This document shows positions 1 through 10,136 of a DNA stretch of 64,000 nt, piece by piece. The stretch's first letter is position 1. Each line of letters begins with the position of its first letter. The DNA lies in NCBI RefSeq assembly GCF_000949475.1, contig NZ_JRHC01000009.1, positions 1-64,000 on the forward strand, given 5' to 3'. The stretch comes from Draconibacterium sediminis (GTDB lineage: Bacteria > Bacteroidota > Bacteroidia > Bacteroidales > Prolixibacteraceae). The translations under genes were made by a program, and so were the position numbers. The notes below the pieces were generated by a model. That model was not told the DNA's origin and did no database searches. It saw only the letters and a program-made list of their open reading frames with translations.

Positions 1-1
1 T

Positions 2-496
2 GTTTCCGATACGCTTTTCAATATTGTGGTTACCGGAAGTGTAAACCTTGTTTTCACGTTCGTGGCAATTTATACGGTTGACAAATTGGGCCGGAGGGCC
101 TTGATGATTATTGGTTCAGCCGGATTGGCCGGAATTTACGCTTTAATGGGGGCCGGGTATTATTTCCATGTTACAGGCTGGCCATTGTTACTTCTGGTGG
201 TTTTGGGAATTGCATGTTACGCTATGTCACTTGCACCGGTTACCTGGGTGGTGCTTTCGGAGATATTCCCAAACCGGATTCGTGGCGCAGCCATGTCGTT
301 TGCAACCGCAGCTTTGTGGATCGCAAGTTTCCTGTTAACCTACACATTCCCATTGCTAAATTCAGCATTTGGTGCCTCAGGTACATTTTGGTTATACGGA
401 CTTATTTGTGCTGCCGGACTGCTATTTATATACAAACGATTGCCTGAAACAAAAGGCAAATCATTAGAAGAAATTGAAAAGGAGATTTTAAACTAA
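2..496 (+). CDS. MFS sugar porter, C-terminal part (5' end outside window)
   Basis: This is the last 164 codons of a major facilitator superfamily transporter of the sugar porter type, which moves a mono- or disaccharide across the inner membrane, usually with protons. The open frame runs in from the window edge, so the start is missing; a GTG at 26 is internal, not a start. The sequence shows the sugar porter loop motif DKLGRRALMIIG after a membrane segment, several hydrophobic helices, and the classical C-terminal signature PETKGKSLEEIE. The DUF5107-TPR gene follows after 39 bases, so the two are probably co-transcribed. As the only transporter in this locus, it is the likely importer of a sugar released by the neighbouring enzymes. 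The substrate cannot be read from the sequence. Confidence 0.9.
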   Translation, partial: VSDTLFNIVVTGSVNLVFTFVAIYTVDKLGRRALMIIGSAGLAGIYALMGAGYYFHVTGWPLLLLVVLGIACYAMSLAPVTWVVLSEIFPNRIRGAAMSFATAALWIASFLLTYTFPLLNSAFGASGTFWLYGLICAAGLLFIYKRLPETKGKSLEEIEKEILN

Positions 497-535
497 CGAA
501 GATTGAGATTTGATTAATTGAGAAAGTAATAGAAG

Positions 536-3500
536 ATGGATCAAGTAAAAGCTTATAAAGAAAATCTGGTAATTCCCACTTATGAATTGGGAAAATCAGA
601 AATTAATCCCGTATTTTTTGAGAAAAGAGTTTACCAGGGATCATCGGGTAAAGTTTATCCGGTTCCGTTTATCGATAAGGTTTACGATAATAAAGTAGAT
701 CGGAATTACCAGGCTGCAACACTTGAAAACGAGTTTGTGAAACTGGTAATGTTGCCCGAAATTGGTGGACGAATATTTGAAGCACAAGATAAAGCCAATA
801 ATAATTACAACTTTTTCTACCAGCAAAAGGTGATTAAACCGGCTTTGGTTGGTTTAGCCGGTCCGTGGATTAGTGGAGGTGTGGAGTTTAACTGGCCGCA
901 GCACCATCGGCCAGGAACTTATTTACCTACAGATGTTTACATTGAAGAAGAAGCCGATGGAGCCAGAACAATCTGGATGTCGGAGTACGACCCGATGTAT
1001 CGCCTCAAAGGAATGCACGGAATTCGTATTCGCCCAAACAGTGCTTTGGTTGAATTGCGGGGACGCTTGTTTAACCGCACACCGTTAACACAAACATTTT
1101 TGTGGTGGGCAAACGTGGCTGTTGAGGTACACAAAGATTACCAAAGCTTTTTCCCACCCGATGTGCATTACGTTGCCGACCATGCCGTGCGTGCACAAAG
1201 TAGTTTCCCTTTTGCTGAAAACGATTACTACGGCATTCCTTACCACGAAAGACAGGGGAGAAACGATTTGCGTAATTACAACAATATTCCTGTGCCCACC
1301 AGTTACATGGTTTGCGACACTAAATATGATTTCTTCGGAGGATACGATTTTAAAGAAGGCGGAGGATTTATTCACGTAGCCAATCGTCATATTGCACCGG
1401 GTAAAAAACAATGGACGTGGGGAAATGAGGCATTTGGCCGCGCATGGGATCGTGAATTGACCGATGAAGGTGGACCTTATTTCGAACTGATGGCAGGTGT
1501 TTATACCGATAATCAGCCCGATTTTACTTACCTGCTTCCTTACGAGACAAAAACATTCTCGCAATTCTGGTGGAGCTATAAAAATCTTGGTCCGGTACAA
1601 AATGCCGACAAAGATTTAGCCATTCGCCTGGAAATTCTTCAAGGCAACAAATTGGATTTAGGTGTTGGAGCAAGTCGTAAATTCGATAACCTTAAGTTTA
1701 TACTGAAAATTGGTAATGATACAAAGGTGTTCGAAAAGCAGAGCATTTCTCCCGATAAGCCATGGAAAGATACAACAATGACCATTGAAGCGGGACAGGA
1801 AAATGCAATTTCGCTAATTGTTATCAATGAGAAAGGAGATGAATTAATTGCCTATCATCGTCGTGAAATTAGTAAGGAACGCAACCGCAAACTAGCATTC
1901 GAGCCAAAACAGCCCGAAGAAGTTACCAGCGCCAACGAGTTGGAATTAATTGGCGAACACCTGGAATTGTACCGTCATCCAACCCGTTATCCTGAACCCT
2001 ACTGGAAAGAGGCAATTAAGCGTGATCCCAAAAGCTACAAATCGTTTATTGCGTTGGGCCGTGTAAAACTGAAAAACGGAAAGTTTGCAGAAGCAGAAAG
2101 AAATTTCAGAACGGCAATCGATATCATGACCACCTATCATCCAAACCCGGCATCGGGCGAGGCACATTATTTCTGTGGTTTAAGTTGTTCGTTCCAGGGT
2201 AAAAAAGAAGAAGCTTATGCATTGTTCTACAAATCAACCTGGAACTTCGAGTGGCGCGCTGCTGCATATTATCAACTGGCAGCACTCGATTGTTTGAAAG
2301 CCGACTATGAAACCGCACTGGAACATCTTGAGGCTTCTCTGGATACTAATCGTCAGAACAACAAAGCATACATTTTAAAAGCTGTAATACTGAAAAATCG
2401 GGGTGATAAAAAAGCTGCAAAAACTGTATTGGCAGAATTGTTTAAAACAGATTCGCTCGATCAGTGGGCAAAATTTGAGATGGCAACCTTGTCAGGTAAC
2501 TTCGCTGAGTTTATCGAATCATCGAGAAACGATGCACAAACCATAATTGATATTGCTTTTGATTACGCTGAAGCCGGTTTTTACAAAGAAGCAATTCAGG
2601 TAATTGAGTTACATAACAACAATGAAATTCCGGAATGTGCTGTACCAAATCCAATGGCAAAGTCGATTATGACTGATTTCATTCTGGCCTGGTTGTACCA
2701 GTGCATTGGAGATAGCAAAAGAGCATCTCAAACTTTGGAAATGACAAAATCGGCTACGCCCGACTATGTATTCCCATCGCGAACTTTCGAGCAAATTGTA
2801 TTGGAATGGGCATTGCAGGCAGATAAAAAGAATACGGTGGCTGCCTTCGGTTTGGGGAACTATTTCTTCAACCTGAAACGCCACGATGATGCGATTAAAG
2901 CCTGGGAAATGGCAGCTGATGCAAACTGTACTTACGGTACGCTGTACCGAAACCTGGGAATTGCTTACTGGAATACTCTTGAAGAAGGCGAGAAAGCCCG
3001 TCAGTCATTTTTAACCGCAGTTGAACTGGCACCTGAAGATATGCGAATCCGCTATGAGTACGATCAGCTGCGCAAAAAACTGAACGACAATCCGAAAGAA
3101 AGGTTAGACAGTTTACTGCCGATTAGAGATAAAATTGTTACTCGAGATGATTTTTCAGTTGAACTGGCCGCTCTCTGCAATTTTGTTGGAGATTACGAAG
3201 GTGCGCTCGAGTTAATGGAGAACCGCAACTTCCATCCATGGGAGGGTGGCGAAGGACAGGTACTTCGTCAGTTTACACATGCCTGCTTAAAACTGGGACA
3301 ATTAGCCTTGTGCAATGGTGATGCTCAGGCGGCATTCGATTACTTCGAAAAATCAATGAATACGCCTGACAATCTGGGAGAGAAATACCATCCTCTTCAG
3401 GCAGTTGCACACATCAATTACTGGAAAGGAATGGCATTGAAAGCAATTGGAAAAACAGAGGAAGCCAGGGCTCATTTCCTTGAGAGTAAAAACGAAGCGG

Positions 3501-3871
3501 GTGACTTTATTGATATGGCAGTGAGTGCTTATTCCGAATTGTCGTACTACAAAGCATTGTCGCTAAACGAGTTGGGGGAAAAGGTTGAGGCTCAGGATTT
3601 ATTGGCCGATATTAAGAAATTTGGTGAAACCAAATTGAATGAAACAGCCAAGATTGACTATTTTGCAACTTCGTTGCCACTTTTACTGGTGTTCGAAGAT
3701 GATATTCAAAAGCGAAATACCATTGATGCAAAATACCTGATTGCTCTTGCTCATGTTGGTTTAGGATCGTTTGGCGATGCAATAGATAACCTGAAGGAAG
3801 TATTGCAGTTGAATTCAATGCATGTGGGCTCAAAAGATTTGCTGGAACAGGTTACCGCTGAAGTTGCGTAA
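536..3871 (+). CDS. DUF5107 domain protein with C-terminal TPR array
   Basis: The product is 1111 residues with no signal peptide, so it should be cytoplasmic. Residues about 20-350 match the DUF5107 type: a beta-rich region with the motif LPEIGGRIFEAQ near residue 75, then a Trp/His-rich stretch (GGVEFNWPQHHRPG) that could line a sugar pocket. The GGRI motif resembles aldose-1-epimerase folds, so a galactose-mutarotase-like supersandwich is possible (inference). From about residue 500 to the end there are repeated helical hairpins of TPR type, for example around 505 and 1080. It lies between the sugar porter and a GH2 gene, which suggests action on an imported sugar or oligosaccharide inside the cell. 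The biochemical activity of DUF5107 is not known to me; it may be an uncharacterised glycoside-active enzyme or an epimerase-like sensor. Confidence 0.85.
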   Translation: MDQVKAYKENLVIPTYELGKSEINPVFFEKRVYQGSSGKVYPVPFIDKVYDNKVDRNYQAATLENEFVKLVMLPEIGGRIFEAQDKANNNYNFFYQQKVIKPALVGLAGPWISGGVEFNWPQHHRPGTYLPTDVYIEEEADGARTIWMSEYDPMYRLKGMHGIRIRPNSALVELRGRLFNRTPLTQTFLWWANVAVEVHKDYQSFFPPDVHYVADHAVRAQSSFPFAENDYYGIPYHERQGRNDLRNYNNIPVPTSYMVCDTKYDFFGGYDFKEGGGFIHVANRHIAPGKKQWTWGNEAFGRAWDRELTDEGGPYFELMAGVYTDNQPDFTYLLPYETKTFSQFWWSYKNLGPVQNADKDLAIRLEILQGNKLDLGVGASRKFDNLKFILKIGNDTKVFEKQSISPDKPWKDTTMTIEAGQENAISLIVINEKGDELIAYHRREISKERNRKLAFEPKQPEEVTSANELELIGEHLELYRHPTRYPEPYWKEAIKRDPKSYKSFIALGRVKLKNGKFAEAERNFRTAIDIMTTYHPNPASGEAHYFCGLSCSFQGKKEEAYALFYKSTWNFEWRAAAYYQLAALDCLKADYETALEHLEASLDTNRQNNKAYILKAVILKNRGDKKAAKTVLAELFKTDSLDQWAKFEMATLSGNFAEFIESSRNDAQTIIDIAFDYAEAGFYKEAIQVIELHNNNEIPECAVPNPMAKSIMTDFILAWLYQCIGDSKRASQTLEMTKSATPDYVFPSRTFEQIVLEWALQADKKNTVAAFGLGNYFFNLKRHDDAIKAWEMAADANCTYGTLYRNLGIAYWNTLEEGEKARQSFLTAVELAPEDMRIRYEYDQLRKKLNDNPKERLDSLLPIRDKIVTRDDFSVELAALCNFVGDYEGALELMENRNFHPWEGGEGQVLRQFTHACLKLGQLALCNGDAQAAFDYFEKSMNTPDNLGEKYHPLQAVAHINYWKGMALKAIGKTEEARAHFLESKNEAGDFIDMAVSAYSELSYYKALSLNELGEKVEAQDLLADIKKFGETKLNETAKIDYFATSLPLLLVFEDDIQKRNTIDAKYLIALAHVGLGSFGDAIDNLKEVLQLNSMHVGSKDLLEQVTAEVA

Positions 3872-3891
3872 TAATTTAAATAGAATTTAAA

Positions 3892-6669
3892 ATGAAGTTG
3901 GGATATAGTTTTTTTATATTATTTGTAGTTCTGCTTTTTACAAGTTGCTCAAAACCTCAGGTGAAGGAAATTAGCCTGGAGGGAGAATGGGGTGTGGTCC
4001 TTGATTCTTTAAATGTGGGTATTCAAGAAGGCTGGGCTGAACAAGACCTGAAAGGAGAAACAATTCATCTACCCGGAACTTTGGATGATGCCGGCCTGGG
4101 AAAAGAAAATACCCAGGTGCCGATAATGGATAACAGCATATTATGGGGCTTAACCAGAAAACACCAATACATTGGAGCTGCCTGGTACCAAAAAGAGGTT
4201 GATATACCTGCCAGTTGGGACGGAAAGCATATTAATCTTGAATTGGAAAGAATCATTTGGGAATCAAAACTTTTTGTTGATGGAGTAATGATAGGAAAAG
4301 GAGAAAGCCTTGTTGCACCGCACCGATATGATTTAAGTGAGGTGCTTACTCCCGGGAAACATATTATTACGGTTCGTATTGATAATTCCAACAAATATCC
4401 TTTGATAAATGTACAAGGAAATCGTTATCCCGATCCTGTAAATCAGGATATGGCACATGCTTATACCAACCACACGCAAATTAAGTGGAACGGTATTTTG
4501 GGCGATATCATGCTAACTGCAGATGAACCCGGAAAGATTGAGAATTTACAGGTGTATTCCAATGTGGAAAAAGGAACAATTAAAGCTACTTTTAGTAAAC
4601 CAGCGGCTGCTGAATCAGTAGTTAACTATCAGATATTTAGTGCCGATGGAGATGTTATTGCAGAAGGTGCAGTTGAGGATGGAAAAGAGGAAATCACAAT
4701 CTCAACGCCCGATAAAATTGAACTTTGGGATGAATTTAATCCGAACCTGTACGAGTTCAAATTAACTTCGGGAAATACAAGTACAAGTGTTCGTTTTGGA
4801 TACAGCCAAATTGGAAAAGATGGAGAAGTATTGACTTTAAATGGAAAGAGAATCTTTCTTCGTGGGAATCTGGAGTGCTCTATTTTTCCGCTAACTGGTC
4901 ATCCGCCAACAGAGAAGGAAGAGTGGGCAAAGCTTATTGCTCAGGCAAAGGCTTATGGTTTAAATCATTTGCGTTTTCATTCCTATTGTCCGCCAAAGGC
5001 TGCTTTTGAAGCTGCTGACGAGGCAGGTTTTTATTGCCAGGTAGAATTGCCACATTGGAGTTTACGTTTTGGTGAGGATGAAAAAACAACCGAATTTCTA
5101 GTTTCAGAAGGAGAAAAAATCCTGAAAGAATACGGAAACCATCCATCGTTTGTGTTAATGGCCCTTGGAAATGAATTGCAGGGGAGTGTTGAACTATTAA
5201 ATTCTACCACGGCTGCCTTACGCGAAAAAGATAGTCGTCATTTATACATGACAACAACCTATTCGTTTCAACGACCGCTGGGTTTGGTGGCTCAGCCCGA
5301 AGATGATTTTTTTGTAACGCAATACACCAAAAAAGGATGGGTACGCGGACAAGGGATTTTTAATGCACAGTCACCAAATTTCGACGAAGATTATACTGCC
5401 ACCAGCCAACATGTACCGGTGCCACTAATTTCACATGAAATTGGCCAATATTCGGTTTATCCTGATATGACTGAGATTGAAAAATATACCGGCGTATTAA
5501 AACCTCTTAACTTTATGGCTGTTCGCAATAGTTTGGAAAAAAATGGTTTGCTTGATATGGCCGATAAATTTACTTATGCTTCAGGTAAACTTGCCGCTAT
5601 TCTTTACAAGGAAGAAATTGAAAGGGCTCTAAAAACCCCGGCATTCGACGGTTTTCAATTACTTCAACTACAGGATTTTCCAGGACAGGGAACAGCACTG
5701 GTGGGATTGCTTAATGCATTCTGGGAATCGAAAGGAGTTATCAGTGCCGAAGAGTTCAGGCAGTTTAATTCAGAACTGGTTCCGCTTATTCGTTTCGAAA
5801 AAGCGGTGTATGAAAACGGTGAAACATTCGCCGCTTCCATTGAAGTCGCCAACTTCTTCAAAGAAACGAAGGGGCAAACACTGGAGTGGGTAATTGCCAA
5901 TGAAACCGGAGAACAAGTAAAAGCTGGTAAAGTTGAAAGTGTTGATCTGAGCTTGGGGAACAATGCCAATTTGGGAACCATTGAATTCGAAGTTAAAGTT
6001 GCCAAAGCCGAAAAGCTAACAATCAGTCTGGCGCTAAATGGCACGGATTATAAAAATAGTTGGCCGATTTGGGTTTATCCTAAAAATGTTACGGTTAATT
6101 CAGAAAAAGTTGTTGTAACCGGGTCGTTTAGTGCTGCACAAAAAGCATTAAGTGAAGGAAAAACGGTTTTGTTAAATCCGGAATATAAAAAACTGGACGG
6201 AATAGCAGGTCGTTTTGTACCTGTATTCTGGAGTCCGGTACATTTCCCAAATCAACCCAGTACAATGGGCTTGTTAATGGATGAAAAACATGCGGCTTTT
6301 AACGATTTTCCAACCGATGACTATACCGACTGGCAATGGTGGGATTTGTGTCTCCAATCTAAGTCGATGATTGTTGATAGCTTGGATGTGACACCAATTG
6401 TTCGGGTGATCGATAATTTTGTGACGAATCATCATTTGGCGAACGTTTTTGAAACCAATGTTGGCGAAGGCAAATTAATCTTTTCATCAATCGATTTAAT
6501 GAATAATCTGGACAGTCGCCCCGTGGCAAGGCAGTTACGATCAAGTTTGATACAATACATGGAAAGTGAAGCGTTTAATCCTGCCGGCTCGGTTAAAATC
6601 GATGAGCTGAATTTTCTGAATAACGAGGCTGAGAAAGAGTTTAAGGCTTCTGATATATATGAAGATTAA
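3892..6669 (+). CDS. GH2-family glycoside hydrolase, lipoprotein
   Basis: This 925-residue protein has a lipoprotein signal with the lipobox ending at Cys19 (LFTSC), so it is membrane-anchored in the periplasm or at the surface. It has the GH2 layout: an N-terminal jelly-roll sugar-binding domain (about 25-215), an Ig-like domain (215-305), a TIM barrel (about 310-640), and an extra C-terminal beta region. Visible catalytic candidates are the Asn427-Glu428 pair in LMALGNELQG (acid/base) and Glu516 in SHEIGQYS (nucleophile). The signature RFHSYCPPKAAFEAAD lies just before the acid/base strand. A second GH2 gene at 17557 is a clear paralog, sharing RFHS-CPPKAAF, GNE and HE-GQ. Substrate specificity cannot be assigned; beta-galactosidase, beta-glucuronidase and beta-xylosidase are all possible for the family. 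It starts 20 bases after the DUF5107 gene. Confidence 0.85.
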   Translation: MKLGYSFFILFVVLLFTSCSKPQVKEISLEGEWGVVLDSLNVGIQEGWAEQDLKGETIHLPGTLDDAGLGKENTQVPIMDNSILWGLTRKHQYIGAAWYQKEVDIPASWDGKHINLELERIIWESKLFVDGVMIGKGESLVAPHRYDLSEVLTPGKHIITVRIDNSNKYPLINVQGNRYPDPVNQDMAHAYTNHTQIKWNGILGDIMLTADEPGKIENLQVYSNVEKGTIKATFSKPAAAESVVNYQIFSADGDVIAEGAVEDGKEEITISTPDKIELWDEFNPNLYEFKLTSGNTSTSVRFGYSQIGKDGEVLTLNGKRIFLRGNLECSIFPLTGHPPTEKEEWAKLIAQAKAYGLNHLRFHSYCPPKAAFEAADEAGFYCQVELPHWSLRFGEDEKTTEFLVSEGEKILKEYGNHPSFVLMALGNELQGSVELLNSTTAALREKDSRHLYMTTTYSFQRPLGLVAQPEDDFFVTQYTKKGWVRGQGIFNAQSPNFDEDYTATSQHVPVPLISHEIGQYSVYPDMTEIEKYTGVLKPLNFMAVRNSLEKNGLLDMADKFTYASGKLAAILYKEEIERALKTPAFDGFQLLQLQDFPGQGTALVGLLNAFWESKGVISAEEFRQFNSELVPLIRFEKAVYENGETFAASIEVANFFKETKGQTLEWVIANETGEQVKAGKVESVDLSLGNNANLGTIEFEVKVAKAEKLTISLALNGTDYKNSWPIWVYPKNVTVNSEKVVVTGSFSAAQKALSEGKTVLLNPEYKKLDGIAGRFVPVFWSPVHFPNQPSTMGLLMDEKHAAFNDFPTDDYTDWQWWDLCLQSKSMIVDSLDVTPIVRVIDNFVTNHHLANVFETNVGEGKLIFSSIDLMNNLDSRPVARQLRSSLIQYMESEAFNPAGSVKIDELNFLNNEAEKEFKASDIYED

Positions 6670-6698
6670 ATAAGGAAGTTATAAAAGGAGAACCTGTT

Positions 6699-8633
6699 AT
6701 GAAGATTGCAATAAATAACATGCTGGAAAGATACATTGTAGCCATCGCAGTGTTGTTGGGTGTCATTGGTATCGTTTCCACCAATGCACACGCACAGCAA
6801 AAACCAAATATTCTTTGGCTTACAATTGAAGATACATCGCCACAGTTTGTAGGATGTTACGGTAATAAAGACGCACGTACACCGGTGATTGATAAACTGG
6901 CCGAAGAAGGAGTTCGTTTTACGAATGCTTTTTCAACAGGTACTGTTTGTTCGCCCAGCCGAAGCGCCATTATAACAGGTGTTCATACTTTTAAAATGGG
7001 AACGGGACACCACAGAAGTAATTATCAGATTCCGGATTTCATTAAAGGTTTTCCATATTTCCTGCAACAACAGGGCTACTATGTAAGCAACAGTTACAAA
7101 ACCGATTATAATGTGGCTAACATGAAGCAGTTTACTGCTGAAGCCTGGAACGAAAGTTCAGGCAAGGCCGGTTGGTGGAACCGGAAGCCCGGTCAGCCAT
7201 TTTTCGCTGTTTTTAATTTCAACGATTCGCACCAGTCGCGAACCATGAGCAATTCGTACGAATGGTATGAGAAATATGTGTTGAGTAATCTTTCTCAGGA
7301 AGAAAAGATTTCTGAAGATGCATTTGAAATGCCGCCATTCTATAAGGATTCGCCAGAAATGCGAAAAGATTTTGCCCGCGTGTATAATTCGATAAAACTA
7401 ACGGATAAACGTATAGGCGAGTTGCTTGATAAACTTGACAAGGATAATTTACGCGACAGTACAATAATTTTCTTTTATGCCGATCATGGAGAAGGGATTC
7501 CACGTGCAAAAACAAATGGTATTAACCTTGGGTACCGGGTGCCATTTGTTATTTGGTTCCCTGAAATGTACAAGCATCTCTCTCCCTGGGGAACTGCCGG
7601 AGTGGTTACCGATGAATTGATTGATTTTAAAGACTTGGCTCCAACATTAGTAAGCTTAACCGGAGGTGAGGTTCCCGAATACATGACAGGTAGGGTATTA
7701 TTGGGCGAAAATCGTAGTCCTGAGGCAGATCACTTGATTTTATCAACCGATCGTGCCGACAATGGGCCGGACTTGGTTAGAACCATTACTAACGGGCGCT
7801 TTGTTTACTCCCGAAACTTTATGCCGTATATGCCTCAGATGCGCTATATCCGCTACCTGGAAATTGCAGATATAACAAAAGAGATGCGTAGCGACTTGAA
7901 AAAAGGCAACTTGGATGAGTTTCAGAAAAGCCTGTTTGATGAGCGCCCGGCAGAGTATCTTTTCGATATTGAAAGTGATATGTGGGAACGCCGCAACCTG
8001 GTGAACGACCCGGAATACAAATCGGTATTGAAGAAAATGCGCAAACAGTTGGATGACGAAATTTTATTGGCAAAAGATGCTCATTTTATGCCGGAATATG
8101 AATTAGGATTGATTTCTGAAACCGGGAATGCCTATGAATTTCGCTTGGATAAGAGTAATTATCCGTTTGAAAAGATTTATGCAGCAGCTTCTCTGTCGGG
8201 GAAACGGGGAGATGAAACAATCCGTCGGCAAAATAGCTTGTTGAAGAACGAAAATAAGTTTATTCGTTACTGGGCTATCGTTGGTCTGCGTTCTCAGAAG
8301 AAAGAATCGCTTTTGAAGTATAAAAAGGAAATTATTTCTGCCATGGATGACCCGTACCTGCCGGTTGCAGTAATGGCCTCATCTATTGCTTATCAATGTT
8401 TTGATAGTAAGGCCGCTGAGCAAAAATTAGTCAGTTTTGCTAAACACGATAATATGGATATAGCGCTTCTGGCTATTAACGAGATGCTATATTTTGACAA
8501 CAAAGAACCTTTTGTTGAAACGATCGAGAATGTATACAAACTTCCGGAGAGAAACTTTAATGTAAAGGGGGCATGTCTCGATTTTTTGGGTATACTCGGG
8601 AAAGTGCCTAATACTCCTGATTATGGGAGTTAA
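6699..8633 (+). CDS. Type I (S1) sulfatase, N-sulfoglucosamine sulfohydrolase-like
   Basis: The 644-residue protein has an N-terminal signal peptide ending near AHAQ. Formylglycine-dependent sulfatase hallmarks are visible: a metal-binding acidic residue in the LWLTIEDTSP strand, the maturation motif CSPSR with Cys84, and the second metal site in FYADHGEGIPR. The WLTIEDTSP opening and the overall pattern resemble the S1_8 / heparan N-sulfatase group, a group that also contains an ulvan-active sulfatase (established knowledge; the subfamily call is inference). Beyond the catalytic domain, residues about 500-640 form a helical HEAT-like extension, which is unusual for the family. The gene is 29 bases downstream of the GH2 gene. 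It should remove sulfate esters from oligosaccharides in the periplasm once Cys84 is converted to formylglycine. Confidence 0.9.
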   Translation: MKIAINNMLERYIVAIAVLLGVIGIVSTNAHAQQKPNILWLTIEDTSPQFVGCYGNKDARTPVIDKLAEEGVRFTNAFSTGTVCSPSRSAIITGVHTFKMGTGHHRSNYQIPDFIKGFPYFLQQQGYYVSNSYKTDYNVANMKQFTAEAWNESSGKAGWWNRKPGQPFFAVFNFNDSHQSRTMSNSYEWYEKYVLSNLSQEEKISEDAFEMPPFYKDSPEMRKDFARVYNSIKLTDKRIGELLDKLDKDNLRDSTIIFFYADHGEGIPRAKTNGINLGYRVPFVIWFPEMYKHLSPWGTAGVVTDELIDFKDLAPTLVSLTGGEVPEYMTGRVLLGENRSPEADHLILSTDRADNGPDLVRTITNGRFVYSRNFMPYMPQMRYIRYLEIADITKEMRSDLKKGNLDEFQKSLFDERPAEYLFDIESDMWERRNLVNDPEYKSVLKKMRKQLDDEILLAKDAHFMPEYELGLISETGNAYEFRLDKSNYPFEKIYAAASLSGKRGDETIRRQNSLLKNENKFIRYWAIVGLRSQKKESLLKYKKEIISAMDDPYLPVAVMASSIAYQCFDSKAAEQKLVSFAKHDNMDIALLAINEMLYFDNKEPFVETIENVYKLPERNFNVKGACLDFLGILGKVPNTPDYGS

Positions 8634-8673
8634 TACTTAGGTTATTTATCAGTTAAAATATAAATCACACGTC

Positions 8674-10074
8674 ATGAGAGTATTGGGTATTGTTTCTTAT
8701 TTGTTGCTGTTATGTTTACTTGTTAATGCGCAAGAAGAAAAGGCAACGATTATACAAAAACCGAACTTTGTTCTTATTGTGGCTGACGATTTAGGCTTTG
8801 CGGATGTAAGTTTTAATGGAAGCACTCAAATAAAAACACCGAATATCGACAGACTTGCAAGTACTGGAGTGCGGTTTACGCAAGGTTATGTCTCTTCAGC
8901 TGTTTGTAGTCCTTCGCGAGCAGGTTTGTTAACTGGCAGAAACCAGGTAGAATTTGGACACGATAATAATCTCGCTGGTATTCAGCCAGGTTTTGATCCC
9001 GATTTTAACGGTCTTCCCCTTACTGAAAAAACTATTGCCGATCGTTTAAGACCGTTAGGTTATGTTACGGGCTTAATTGGTAAGTGGCATTTGGGAGACC
9101 TGCCTCATTTTCACCCTTTAAAAAGAGGCTTCGATGAATTTTGGGGGTATACCGGAGGTGGTCATGATTATTTCGTTGCTAAACCAAATGGTAAAGGTTA
9201 CACCGGACCGATTCAATGCAATTTTAAAAAACCTCAGTCCATTACTTATATAACCGATGACAAAGGGGATGAATGTGTTGATTTTATAAAGCGTCATAAA
9301 AACAAACCTTTTTTTCTGTTTGCATCCTTTAATGCACCTCATGCTCCAATGCAGGCCACTGATGCCGATTTGAAATTATTCTCACATATTAAAAATGAAA
9401 AGCGAAGAAGCTATTGCGCTATGGTGCACCGCCTGGATATAAACATCGGACGCATAATGGAGACGCTTGAAAACGAAGGGCTGGTAGAAAATACATTGGT
9501 GGTGTTTTTAAGTGATAATGGTGGCCCGTGCGACCAGAACGCATCAAATAATGCACCATTTAACGGACAAAAAGGGATTCTGCTGGAAGGAGGAATTCAT
9601 GTTCCTTTTGTTATGAATTGGCCAGGTGCATTACCCACAGGTATGGTCTATGAAAAACCAGTTGTTTCGCTTGATATTGCACCTACTTTTTTAGAACTGG
9701 CTGGAGGCAAAATCACAAATGATGATAATTTTAGTGGAGTAAATCTTATTCCGTATTTAAATGGTGATATTGAAACGCTGCCGCATATTGATTTGAAATG
9801 GAAGTTCACAATAAGCCGGGCGATTCGTAAGGGGGATTGGAAATTGGTAAGTATCCCTGATCGGATTCCTTTGTTATATCATTTGCCATCTGATGTTTCT
9901 GAACAACACAATGTAGCCATGGAAAATTTTGACATTACCACTGACCTTCTAAAAGAATTAGGCAATTGGGATGTGAGTTTGCCATATCCCTTGTTTTTGG
10001 AAGGTGCACGTTGGAAAAGAGTGCAGCTGGATCTGTATGATAGAGAATATCAGCTTACCCAGCCTGGACAATAA
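8674..10074 (+). CDS. Type I (S1) sulfatase, arylsulfatase-like
   Basis: This 466-residue exported protein has a signal peptide ending about residue 20 (LLVNAQ). It carries the S1 sulfatase core: the metal-binding Asp pair in LIVADDLGFAD at about 38-39, the formylglycine motif CSPSR with Cys78 followed by AGLLTGR, the GKWHLG motif near residue 145, and the second metal site in VFLSDNGGP. These are the standard catalytic elements and none is missing. The length is normal for an arylsulfatase or galactose-type sulfatase of Bacteroidota polysaccharide loci. It sits 40 bases after the previous sulfatase and precedes an SGNH esterase, so it is part of the same desulfation and deacylation step. The exact sulfate position it attacks cannot be read from the sequence. 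Confidence 0.9.
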   Translation: MRVLGIVSYLLLLCLLVNAQEEKATIIQKPNFVLIVADDLGFADVSFNGSTQIKTPNIDRLASTGVRFTQGYVSSAVCSPSRAGLLTGRNQVEFGHDNNLAGIQPGFDPDFNGLPLTEKTIADRLRPLGYVTGLIGKWHLGDLPHFHPLKRGFDEFWGYTGGGHDYFVAKPNGKGYTGPIQCNFKKPQSITYITDDKGDECVDFIKRHKNKPFFLFASFNAPHAPMQATDADLKLFSHIKNEKRRSYCAMVHRLDINIGRIMETLENEGLVENTLVVFLSDNGGPCDQNASNNAPFNGQKGILLEGGIHVPFVMNWPGALPTGMVYEKPVVSLDIAPTFLELAGGKITNDDNFSGVNLIPYLNGDIETLPHIDLKWKFTISRAIRKGDWKLVSIPDRIPLLYHLPSDVSEQHNVAMENFDITTDLLKELGNWDVSLPYPLFLEGARWKRVQLDLYDREYQLTQPGQ

Positions 10075-10136
10075 TAATTAGGATTATAACTCAAACTCTA
10101 GGTTTCACATAGAACAACAAAATAAAAAAATATGCT

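Noticed and set aside
1085-1600. Long minus-strand open frame inside the DUF5107 gene
   Set aside because: It is the antisense shadow of a well-conserved coding region.
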